From Lachnospiraceae bacterium (GTDB lineage: Bacteria > Bacillota > Clostridia > Lachnospirales > Lachnospiraceae), in contig JAFRZM010000011.1 in NCBI GenBank assembly GCA_017442585.1, positions 62,001 to 126,000 on the forward strand: DNA of 64,000 nucleotides, in the 5' to 3' direction. Under the pieces are notes generated by a model. That model was not told the DNA's origin. It did not search any database and saw only the letters and a list, made by a program, of their open reading frames with translations. This document shows positions 40,652-49,155 of the stretch, piece by piece. Each line of letters starts with the position of its first letter. The first letter of the stretch is position 1. The translations under genes and the position numbers were made by a program.

Positions 40652-41956
40652 ATGAAAGAGATTACAGTTGAATTTTTAGAGAAAATGAGAAAATCCTATG
40701 CGAAGGATAAGAATGCTCATACATTAAATGCCGCAGTAGCAAAGACACCATTAACAGATCTTGCATATGTAAGTACTGCAGCAGCTAAGCTTAACGGAGA
40801 ATTCGAGATAGAAATCAAGACTCATGGTATAACAGCTCAGAAACAGAGTGGACGTTGCTGGATGTTTTCATGCATGAATATAATGCGTGAGATAGTTATC
40901 GAAAAGTGCAGGCTTGATGCGTTTGAACTTTCCGGAAACTATCTTGCATTCTATGACAAGCTTGAAAAGTGCAATAACTGTCTTGAAATGTATATTGAAA
41001 ATGCAAAGAAGCCGTTGGAAGACCGTATGAATGAGTATATCTTAGACGGTATCGGCGACGGCGGATACTTTGGAATGGCAGTAGATCTCGTAAATAAGTA
41101 CGGCGTTGTACCGAAGTCTGTAATGCCTGAAACAGAGCAGTCAACACATACAGCTAAGCTTATGTATCTTCTTAATAACCTTCTTAGACGTGACGGTGCA
41201 ATATTACGTGACCTTGTAAAGGCTAAGAAGGATCCTTACAGGGAAAAAGAGAAGATGATGGCAGAAATCTATACTGCACTTTGCATTTGCTTCGGCGAGC
41301 CGGTAAAGGATTTCGATTTTTCCTACAGAGATAAAGACGGGGCCTTCCATCAGGATTATAAGATTACACCAAAGCAGTTCTTTGACAAGTATGTAGGAAT
41401 CAAGCTTAATGACTATATTACAGTAACAAACGAAGATACAGACAATAAGCATTTAAACAAGAGATATCAGTTCCATTACATGGGCAACATGGTGGGAAGC
41501 AATGTAGATTACATAAACCTCCCGATAGAAGAGTTAAAGGAACTTACAATAAAGCAGCTTAAGGATAACGATCCGGTATGGTTTGCTTGTGATGCAGGTG
41601 CTTACGGCGACAGAAAGATGGGCGTATGGGATCAGGATTCCGTTGATTTTGAAAGCTTACTCGGCGGTATCGACATGTACCTTGAAAAGGGCGACAGACT
41701 TAAATACAATGCAAGCTTCGGAACACATGCGATGATCTTTACAGGTATCAACTTTGATAAGAAGGGCAAGCCAAATCGCTATAAGATTGAGAATAGCTGG
41801 GGTGAAGAAGTAGGTAAAAAGGGCTACTTTGTATGTTCCGACAAGTATTTCGATGAGTACGTATACGAAGTAATAATTAACAAAAAGCATCTTAACGATA
41901 AGCAGAAGAAGATATTAAAGAGCAAGGCCATAGAGCATATGCCTTGGATAAAATAG
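40652..41956 (+). CDS. pepC: Aminopeptidase C (bleomycin-hydrolase family, C1B)
   Basis: A 434-residue cytosolic papain-fold exopeptidase of the self-compartmentalising hexamer type. The triad is Cys69 (QSGRCWMFSCMN), His359 (FGTHAMIFTGI) and Asn381 (KIENSWGEE), with the oxyanion Gln63. The C-terminus MPWIK corresponds to the arm that reaches into the active site. It lies just after pepT, and the two probably work together in peptide use. Start follows AAGGAGG. Confidence 0.95.
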   Translation: MKEITVEFLEKMRKSYAKDKNAHTLNAAVAKTPLTDLAYVSTAAAKLNGEFEIEIKTHGITAQKQSGRCWMFSCMNIMREIVIEKCRLDAFELSGNYLAFYDKLEKCNNCLEMYIENAKKPLEDRMNEYILDGIGDGGYFGMAVDLVNKYGVVPKSVMPETEQSTHTAKLMYLLNNLLRRDGAILRDLVKAKKDPYREKEKMMAEIYTALCICFGEPVKDFDFSYRDKDGAFHQDYKITPKQFFDKYVGIKLNDYITVTNEDTDNKHLNKRYQFHYMGNMVGSNVDYINLPIEELKELTIKQLKDNDPVWFACDAGAYGDRKMGVWDQDSVDFESLLGGIDMYLEKGDRLKYNASFGTHAMIFTGINFDKKGKPNRYKIENSWGEEVGKKGYFVCSDKYFDEYVYEVIINKKHLNDKQKKILKSKAIEHMPWIK

Positions 41957-42035
41957 CGTAATCTTGACAAGATAAGGCATTTTATCATACTATTAATTAT
42001 TAGGACTTAAACGAGAAGCAGGAGATGCATAGATA

Positions 42036-45000
42036 ATGGAAAATAAAGAATTATACAAAAAAGTCCCGACTGACCTTAATTTCGTCGCTCGTGAGAAAGA
42101 GATCGAGGAATTCTGGAAAGAACAGGATATCTTTAAAAAGAGTATGGAGGCAAGACGTAACGGCGAAGTCTATACTTTCTACGACGGACCTCCTACAGCA
42201 AACGGAAAGCCGCATATCGGACACGTTCTTACACGTGTTATAAAGGATATGATTCCGAGATACCAGACTATGAAGGGCAAGTATGTTCCCAGAAAAGCAG
42301 GCTGGGATACTCACGGACTTCCTGTTGAAATCGAAGTCGAGAAGAAACTCGGTATTGACGGTAAGGATCAGATTGAAAGCTACGGTCTTGAACCGTTTAT
42401 TAAAGAATGTAAAGAATCAGTATGGAAATATAAGGGAATGTGGGAGGATTTCTCCGGCACTGTAGGATATTGGTGCGACATGGATAACCCTTATATCACA
42501 TACGATGATAATTATATTGAATCAGAGTGGTGGGCTTTAAGAAAGATTTGGGACAAAGGTCTTTTATACAAAGGCTTTAAGATTGTACCATATTGCCCAC
42601 GTTGTGGAACCCCGCTTTCATCAGCGGAAGTTTCTCAGGGTTATAAGCTCGTTAAAGAGCGTTCAGCAATCGCACGTTTTAAAGTAGCCGGTGAAGATGC
42701 ATACTTCCTGGTATGGACAACAACACCTTGGACACTTCCAAGTAACGTTGCACTTTGCGTAAACCCGCATGATACATATTGCAAGGTAAAAGCTGCAGAC
42801 GGATTTACATATTATATGGCAGAGCCGCTTCTTGACAGCGTACTTTCAAAGCTTGGTAACGAAGAGACAAAGGCTTATGAAGTATTGGAAACATTTAAGG
42901 GTACGGATCTTGAATATAAAGAATATGAACCGCTCTTTGAATGCGCTAAGACTGTAGCTGATAAGCAGAATAAAAAGGCATTCTTCGTAACATGTGATGA
43001 GTATGTTACTATGTCAGACGGTACAGGTATCGTACATATCGCTCCTGCATTCGGTGAAGACGATAGCAAGGTTGGCAAGGCATATGACCTTCCGTTCGTA
43101 CAGTTCGTTAACGGTAAGGGCGAGATGACAGAAGAGACACCTTACGCCGGTATGTGGGTTAAGGATGCAGATAAGGTAATCCTTAAAGATCTCGAAGAAA
43201 GAAAGCAGTTATTTGATGCACCAAATTTTGAGCATGAGTATCCGCATTGCTGGAGATGTGACCGTCCGCTTATCTACTATGCACGTGAGTCATGGTACAT
43301 TAAGGAGACTGAAGTACGCGACAACTTAATTAAGAATAACAATACAGTTAACTGGATTCCTGATTCAATAGGTTCAGGAAGATTCGGCAACTGGCTTGAG
43401 AATATTCAGGACTGGGCAATTTCAAGAAACCGTTACTGGGGTACTCCACTTAATATCTGGGAGTGCGAATGCGGTCACAGAGAGTGCATCGGTTCAAGAA
43501 AAGAGCTGGCAGAGCGCTCAGGTAATCCGGAGCATGAAAAAATCGAGCTTCATCGTCCGTTTATCGATGCAGTAACATTTAAGTGTCCTGACTGCGGTAA
43601 GGAAATGCACCGTGTACCTGAAGTTATCGACTGCTGGTTCGACAGTGGTGCAATGCCTTTCGCACAGCATCATTATCCGTTTGAGAATGAAGACTTATTT
43701 AAGCAGCAGTTCCCGGCACAGTTTATATCCGAGGCCGTAGACCAGACACGTGGATGGTTCCATTCACTTATGGCTGTATCGACACTTCTCTTTGATAAGT
43801 CACCGTACGAGAACGTAATCGTACTCGGTCATGTTCAGGATGAGAACGGTCAGAAGATGAGTAAATCTAAGGGTAACGCGGTAGATCCTTTCGATGCCCT
43901 TGAAAAATACGGCGCAGATGCAATAAGATGGTACTTCTACGTTAACTCAGCACCTTGGCTTCCAAACAGATTCCATGGTGATGCGGTTGCAGAGTGCCAG
44001 AGAAAATTCATGGGAACTTTATGGAATACTTATGCATTCTACGTATTATATGCAAATATCGATGGTTTCGATGCAACAAAGTATAAGTTAGAGTACGATA
44101 AGCTTACCGTTATGGATAAGTGGTTATTGTCAAAGCTTAATACTCTTATTAAGACAGTTGACGACGATCTTGCAAACTACAGAATTCCTGAAACAGGAAG
44201 AGCATTACAGGAATTCGTCGATGACTTAAGTAACTGGTACGTTCGTCGTTGTCGTGAAAGATATTGGGCTAAGGGAATCGAGCAGGATAAGATTAATGCT
44301 TACATGACGCTTTATACAGCACTTGTAACAGTTGCAAAGCTTTCTGCTCCGATGATTCCGTTTATGGCAGAGCAGATCTATCGTAACCTTGTATGTTCAA
44401 TAGATGCTTCAGCTCCGATTTCAATTCATTTATGTGACTTCCCGGTTGCGGATGATGCAATGATCGATAGCGAACTTGAAGCAAATATGGATGAAGTTCT
44501 TAAGGTTGTAGTTATGGGACGTGCTGCGAGAAACGGTGCAAATATCAAGAACCGTCAGCCAATCGGTAAGATGTACGTTAAGGCAGATCACGCTCTTGAT
44601 AAGTTCTATGTAGATATAATCGCAGAAGAACTTAATGTAAAGAACGTAGAATTTACGGATGACGTAAGTGCTTATACAGATTATACATTTAAGCCTCAGC
44701 TTAAGACTGTAGGACCTAAGTACGGAAAACTTCTTGGTCGTATCCAGGGTGAGTTAAAAGAACTTGACGGTAACAAAGCTATGGCTGAACTTCGTGAGAA
44801 CGGAGTACTTAAGCTTTGTGGCGGCGAGGCAGAACTTGCTGAAGAAGATCTTCTTATCACAATGACTCAGATGGAAGGCTATCAGACAGAGGGTGACAAC
44901 ACCTGTACAGTAGTTCTTGATTGCAACATGACACCTGAACTTATCGATGAAGGTTTCGTACGCGAGATTGTAAGTAAGATCCAGACAATGCGTAAGGAAG

Positions 45001-45194
45001 CCGGCTTCGAGGTTATGGATAAGATTAATATCGGCTACAAGGCTACGGGAAAGGTAGACGAGATCTTTACTAAATACGGTAACGATATCTTGCCTGAAGT
45101 ACTCGGCCTTTCAATCAGTAAGGATAAGCTTTCGGGATACGAGAAAGAATGGAACATCAACGGTGAGGATGTTACACTTTCTGTAGAAAGATAA
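42036..45194 (+). CDS. ileS: Isoleucine--tRNA ligase
   Basis: A 1052-residue class I synthetase with CP1 editing domain. The HIGH motif is GPPTANGKPHIGHVLTR (near residue 50), the tryptophan-rich TTTPWTLPSNVALCV lies in the editing domain, and the KMSKS loop is GQKMSKSKGNAVDP (near 610). The length and sequence fit the eukaryote-like IleS2 type (about 1030-1050 residues), which is linked with natural mupirocin tolerance. The 79-base upstream gap is too short for a T-box leader. Confidence 0.96.
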   Translation: MENKELYKKVPTDLNFVAREKEIEEFWKEQDIFKKSMEARRNGEVYTFYDGPPTANGKPHIGHVLTRVIKDMIPRYQTMKGKYVPRKAGWDTHGLPVEIEVEKKLGIDGKDQIESYGLEPFIKECKESVWKYKGMWEDFSGTVGYWCDMDNPYITYDDNYIESEWWALRKIWDKGLLYKGFKIVPYCPRCGTPLSSAEVSQGYKLVKERSAIARFKVAGEDAYFLVWTTTPWTLPSNVALCVNPHDTYCKVKAADGFTYYMAEPLLDSVLSKLGNEETKAYEVLETFKGTDLEYKEYEPLFECAKTVADKQNKKAFFVTCDEYVTMSDGTGIVHIAPAFGEDDSKVGKAYDLPFVQFVNGKGEMTEETPYAGMWVKDADKVILKDLEERKQLFDAPNFEHEYPHCWRCDRPLIYYARESWYIKETEVRDNLIKNNNTVNWIPDSIGSGRFGNWLENIQDWAISRNRYWGTPLNIWECECGHRECIGSRKELAERSGNPEHEKIELHRPFIDAVTFKCPDCGKEMHRVPEVIDCWFDSGAMPFAQHHYPFENEDLFKQQFPAQFISEAVDQTRGWFHSLMAVSTLLFDKSPYENVIVLGHVQDENGQKMSKSKGNAVDPFDALEKYGADAIRWYFYVNSAPWLPNRFHGDAVAECQRKFMGTLWNTYAFYVLYANIDGFDATKYKLEYDKLTVMDKWLLSKLNTLIKTVDDDLANYRIPETGRALQEFVDDLSNWYVRRCRERYWAKGIEQDKINAYMTLYTALVTVAKLSAPMIPFMAEQIYRNLVCSIDASAPISIHLCDFPVADDAMIDSELEANMDEVLKVVVMGRAARNGANIKNRQPIGKMYVKADHALDKFYVDIIAEELNVKNVEFTDDVSAYTDYTFKPQLKTVGPKYGKLLGRIQGELKELDGNKAMAELRENGVLKLCGGEAELAEEDLLITMTQMEGYQTEGDNTCTVVLDCNMTPELIDEGFVREIVSKIQTMRKEAGFEVMDKINIGYKATGKVDEIFTKYGNDILPEVLGLSISKDKLSGYEKEWNINGEDVTLSVER

Positions 45195-45254
45195 TAGACA
45201 CATTTTTGTTTTACAATTTTCTTTAGGCTAGGATTATCACATTATGGAGGCACC

Positions 45255-47114
45255 ATGTTTACGAGAGAATTTGAGCAAGAATTTATAAACGCATACGAAA
45301 ATAATGCCGCACAGCTAAAGGACTGGAACGAAAAGTTGCTTGGTGACATGCCGCAGGGCGAATGGATCAAGATGCTTAAGGACAGGTCCTTAGCTTTGCG
45401 TGAGATTTATGCGGAAAATGAAAAGGTGCTTGAGTCCGTAAGGGCGAATATAAGGGAGGGAATAACCTACGATGAGGCGGTTGTTCTTTATGATCTTCTT
45501 GTTCATATTTATGGAAGCGGTTATGATGATTTAACCTCAGTTATTCTGCTTTCAAAACTTGTGCTTCCGTTTTTCGAAGATAAAAATGATTATGCCAAGA
45601 TGGCAAGGCTTAATTATATTAAAGGTGATGAACTTGCCATACTATATCGTCTTATCGGAGAAATTGTCGATGTTCAGGAAATGCTTGACTCTTATAAGAA
45701 AGTAATGAGCTTAAGAGACAAAATCGATGATATAGACGATGTTGATGCGATACGAGCAATCTTTTTATCACATATAAATTATATAATGTTTGTTTTTTTC
45801 TATAACAGGGCAGATTTAAGAACTACGCTTGAACTTATAGAAGATACAAAGAGATTCTTTTCAAAAGATAAGGTTAAGAAAGCATGTAAGGACTTTGAAG
45901 GATTAGAAAAGGGCGTCGATGGCGTGCTTATGTATGTTTATGATGCACTTTTATTAAGCCTTGGAGAAAAGGAACTTGACGGATTAAGAAAGGACAAAGA
46001 TGTAAGAGAGTTTTATGAAAAGTATCTTTTGCCTAATAAAGCCGCTCTTTCCGAAAGTGCCATTCGTGCAACACAGATAATTTGCGAGAATAAGGATGTA
46101 CATATTTGGGCAAGGGAGTATAAGGAAGAAGTTCTTGATATGATAGAACATCTTGACTTAAACTGCGAAGACAGACATTTAGTGGCTGCAAGATTTATGG
46201 CTGTCAGTGATAATTTGCTCTTTCTTTTAAATCAGCTTAATAACGGCGATTATACCAAAGAAGAGAAGAAAGAGTGTACTGACGAGATTTTTAAGAAACT
46301 TCATGTATTCGTGTCAAAGCTTCCATATTCATGGATGACCTTTAAAGTTAATTCCGCACTTGCGGAGTGGTTGGAGCAGATCATTAAGATTGTTGATGAA
46401 GAGGATACTCAAAAATTACTCGTTAAAGAGTTACTTCTTTTAAGACAACCGGTTACATATATTCATACGCTTATGGTTTCAGAAATCAGCGAATATATAT
46501 TAAGGTCTGTTTTAGATGAAAAGCCGGAACTGCTTGTCGGGCTCTTTGGTTATGACAGCATTGAAAAGGTATTAAGGCATCAGGATGAAATTGTTGATTT
46601 TATTAAGAATGCTTCAATTGTGCATGATATAGGAAAGTGCTATATAACTGATATTATTAATCGTCAGGACAGAGCGCTTATAGAAGAGGAAATCCAACTT
46701 ATAAGATTTCATCCGGAACTTGGATATAAGATTATTAAATCGGCATCAGGCCTTAGTAAATATGGGGATATAGTAATCGGGCATCATAAGTTTTATAACG
46801 GATGCGGCGGATATCCGGACAATTTTGATAATACGGCGTCGCCTATTCGCGTACTTATCGATATAATAACGATTGCAGATTCAATTGATGCAGCAACCGA
46901 TATTCTCGGCAGAAATTATGCGGAAGGAAAGGACTTTAAGGTTCTTATGGCGGAACTTAAGGCTCAGGCAGGAACGCGTTACAGTGACGTAATTGTCAAT
47001 CTTATAGATAATGACAGCTCGTTAAAGACGGAATTGTCATATATTACGGCTGAGGGTAGATACGATGTCTATAGGCAGGCATATAAAAACATAAGAGGTA
47101 ACAGAAATGAATAA
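45255..47114 (+). CDS. HD-GYP-like phosphohydrolase with atypical motif
   Basis: A 619-residue soluble protein. Residues 1-400 are helical, possibly TPR-like, with no clear motif. The C-terminal HD domain has VHDIGKC with His457-Asp458, FHPELGYKII and then GHHKFYNGCGGYPDNF, where the canonical pattern is HHExxDGxGYP: Glu and Asp are replaced by Lys and Asn and one Gly is inserted. DIITIADSIDAATD follows. It may be a cyclic-di-GMP phosphodiesterase, or a binding-only relative. Start follows ATGGAGG. It overlaps the CPBP gene by 8 bases. Confidence 0.8.
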   Translation: MFTREFEQEFINAYENNAAQLKDWNEKLLGDMPQGEWIKMLKDRSLALREIYAENEKVLESVRANIREGITYDEAVVLYDLLVHIYGSGYDDLTSVILLSKLVLPFFEDKNDYAKMARLNYIKGDELAILYRLIGEIVDVQEMLDSYKKVMSLRDKIDDIDDVDAIRAIFLSHINYIMFVFFYNRADLRTTLELIEDTKRFFSKDKVKKACKDFEGLEKGVDGVLMYVYDALLLSLGEKELDGLRKDKDVREFYEKYLLPNKAALSESAIRATQIICENKDVHIWAREYKEEVLDMIEHLDLNCEDRHLVAARFMAVSDNLLFLLNQLNNGDYTKEEKKECTDEIFKKLHVFVSKLPYSWMTFKVNSALAEWLEQIIKIVDEEDTQKLLVKELLLLRQPVTYIHTLMVSEISEYILRSVLDEKPELLVGLFGYDSIEKVLRHQDEIVDFIKNASIVHDIGKCYITDIINRQDRALIEEEIQLIRFHPELGYKIIKSASGLSKYGDIVIGHHKFYNGCGGYPDNFDNTASPIRVLIDIITIADSIDAATDILGRNYAEGKDFKVLMAELKAQAGTRYSDVIVNLIDNDSSLKTELSYITAEGRYDVYRQAYKNIRGNRNE

Positions 47115-47982
47115 GTTTCTAAAGGGTGTATTGAATATATTTATGGCGCTTGTGGCGTTTTTTGCAAGTATATTGCTGCAAGGCGTTCTTATACTCCCTG
47201 TTATGTTTTATTATATGAGTTCGCTTAAAGCCATGGGCAAGCTTGAAAATGGCGCAGGCTTTGTGGAGTTATTAAAAGGAATTACAAAGTTAAGTGATCT
47301 TGCGGTATGGGTTACAGTTGCATGGGGAATACTGGGAGTATTCGTATTCTTATTGTGGTATAAGAGAGTCACAAAAGAAGAAAATAAGATAAGATTCTTC
47401 ACAGGATTTTCGGGATATACCGTTATAGGATTTGTATTTATAACGATAGGTGCACAGCTTTTTATAAACTATGCATGTGAGATTCTGGAAGGCGTATTTA
47501 GCAACGTATTCAGCCAATATGAAAGTCTTATGGATATGTCGGGACTTTCAACCGTGGGAACGATAGTAATGCTTGTATACGGCATATTTATTGCTCCTAT
47601 ACATGAGGAGATATTGTTCCGTGGCGTTATAATGCATTATTCTAAAAAGGCGGTGCCGTTTGTCATCGCAAACTTCATACAGGCATTGCTTTTCGGAATT
47701 ATGCATATGAATATAGTTCAGTCAACATACGCATTTTTGGTTGGACTTATACTTGGATATGTATTTGAGAAATCAAAGAATCTTACGTCAACCATAGTGA
47801 TACATATAATGTTTAATATAATGGGATCGTTCCCGATAATTAAAACGCTTCCGGGAAACCCGTTACTCGGAAACATTATAGTAAGTGTTGTGGGACTTAT
47901 GGTTCTTGTTGTGGGAATAGTCTTCTACAATTATTATATTAAAGAGCGCGGCCTTATTATAAGCGGCAAGAGGTATGATTGA
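47107..47982 (+). CDS. CPBP-family intramembrane metalloprotease
   Basis: A 291-residue integral membrane protein with about seven to eight hydrophobic segments. The Abi/CPBP motifs are APIHEEILFRGVI (EExxxR), FGIMHMN and IVIHIMFNIMG. Related proteins process prenylated or signal substrates inside the membrane, or give self-immunity to peptides; the substrate here is unknown. The start overlaps the upstream HD gene, with AAGAGGTAAC as ribosome site. A terminator follows. Confidence 0.92.
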   Translation: MNKFLKGVLNIFMALVAFFASILLQGVLILPVMFYYMSSLKAMGKLENGAGFVELLKGITKLSDLAVWVTVAWGILGVFVFLLWYKRVTKEENKIRFFTGFSGYTVIGFVFITIGAQLFINYACEILEGVFSNVFSQYESLMDMSGLSTVGTIVMLVYGIFIAPIHEEILFRGVIMHYSKKAVPFVIANFIQALLFGIMHMNIVQSTYAFLVGLILGYVFEKSKNLTSTIVIHIMFNIMGSFPIIKTLPGNPLLGNIIVSVVGLMVLVVGIVFYNYYIKERGLIISGKRYD

Positions 47983-47997
47983 TTAATGATTTAGGAA

Positions 47998-48029
47998 AAA
48001 GGATATGCCGTAAGGTATATCCTTTTTTT
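47998..48029 (+). terminator. Intrinsic terminator after the CPBP gene
   Basis: AAAGGATATGCC (47998-48009) pairs with GGTATATCCTTT (48014-48025), one G-U pair, followed by a T-run; the A-run before it could serve the converging gene. Confidence 0.9.
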
Positions 48030-48032
48030 AGC

Positions 48033-49031
48033 CTATAGTTTATTGATTTTCTTCAGAAGTTTATCCATCCTGTATTCTTTTAAGAGATACTTAAAAGTCA
48101 TTACAATGCAAGGTATAAATAATACCGCTCCGACTATTGAAAGTAACGGATAAAAGAATAACGGCACAATGGTTGAAATTAAAAGCGCTGCAAGAAAATA
48201 GAAAAACATTATCCTCGCATTTTTTAAAGGTGACATTCTGACATTACGGCCGTTACGGACACGTACGTAGAAATGCCTTGGCCGTATCTTTTGCTCACGA
48301 ATCACAGCTTTTTTATTTAAGCGGGCAATGAAAAGATCGTATACGGTCTTTTCGTAGTTGTCGGGTTTATTCTTCCAGTACGGAGCAAAGGGACTGTAGG
48401 AAAAAATGTAATCCACTCCGTTATCTTCGATATTTACACATGTATCAAGCCAAAGCGAATCATCGCCTTCGCCGTTTGGATAAAGTTTTTCATATACCGA
48501 CGGAAGTTCAATTTTTAATGCAGATTCATGCCATCCGAAGAAGAATACAAGCGTAGGCTTTAATATATTGATTTCTTCCGCAAGAATTTTAATTGGGATG
48601 GAATGAAGCTTTATGCGGTCCTCCTTTTTTAGGTTACTTAGGGTATCATGCCTGACCGCTATCTTATCCATTGCGGTATAAGTATATGCGACATCTTCTT
48701 CTTTTATATTACGAAATCTCGTCCAGTAAGGGTGCTCATTTCGTACGGGTTCTTTCATGTATTGCTCGAAGTCAAAGAGGTTTGTACGCATAAGATATCC
48801 GATTTTATCGTATTTTATGCCTTTGTCTTTATAGTTTCCACCGCGGCCGAAGCCGTTTTCAAATACTACGAGTACACGCTTCTTACTGGTAAACCATTCG
48901 TGCGGTACGCCAATAAAGTAGGGGTTTGAGAAATTCACGTCTGAAAAAGCTTCCGGGAAGGATGCTTTGACCTCGTTTATCCAGGTTGCATATAAAGATT
49001 TAAGCTTTGCGGTCGCCATTTGCTCGTTCAT
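48033..49031 (-). CDS. Unknown protein, possible UDG-like domain plus two membrane segments
   Basis: A 332-residue protein that I do not firmly recognise. Residues about 15-245 form a soluble alpha/beta domain with a strand KRVLVVFENGFG (about 51), a conserved-looking PYWTRFRNI, the strand LKPTLVFFFGWHESA (about 157-171) and FSYSPFAPYW (about 212). The spacing loosely recalls uracil-DNA-glycosylase-fold proteins of unknown role. A basic stretch (RPRHFYVRVRNGRNVRM) then leads to two membrane segments (about 265-310) and a short basic tail. The soluble part probably faces the cytosol. It stands alone, converging with the CPBP gene and diverging from dnaE. Confidence 0.5.
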   Translation of the reverse strand: MNEQMATAKLKSLYATWINEVKASFPEAFSDVNFSNPYFIGVPHEWFTSKKRVLVVFENGFGRGGNYKDKGIKYDKIGYLMRTNLFDFEQYMKEPVRNEHPYWTRFRNIKEEDVAYTYTAMDKIAVRHDTLSNLKKEDRIKLHSIPIKILAEEINILKPTLVFFFGWHESALKIELPSVYEKLYPNGEGDDSLWLDTCVNIEDNGVDYIFSYSPFAPYWKNKPDNYEKTVYDLFIARLNKKAVIREQKIRPRHFYVRVRNGRNVRMSPLKNARIMFFYFLAALLISTIVPLFFYPLLSIVGAVLFIPCIVMTFKYLLKEYRMDKLLKKINKL

Positions 49032-49115
49032 AAAATTTCCTCCAGGTAAAGAAAGAACACTTAAAACCTTATTATAAAGTATACACTAAAATCTGATGTC
49101 TCGAGTAAGAAATTA

Positions 49116-49124
49116 TGCTATAAT
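49116..49124 (+). promoter_or_regulatory. Extended -10 promoter of dnaE
   Basis: TGCTATAAT (TGnTATAAT) with a weak -35 region 17 bases upstream. It lies 31 bases before the dnaE start codon. Confidence 0.7.
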
Positions 49125-49155
49125 TAATTTGAATTTTCTGTGAAGGGGTAGGACA

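Noticed and set aside
41957..42035. T-box riboswitch before ileS
   Set aside because: The gap is only 79 bases and shows no T-box sequence or terminator.
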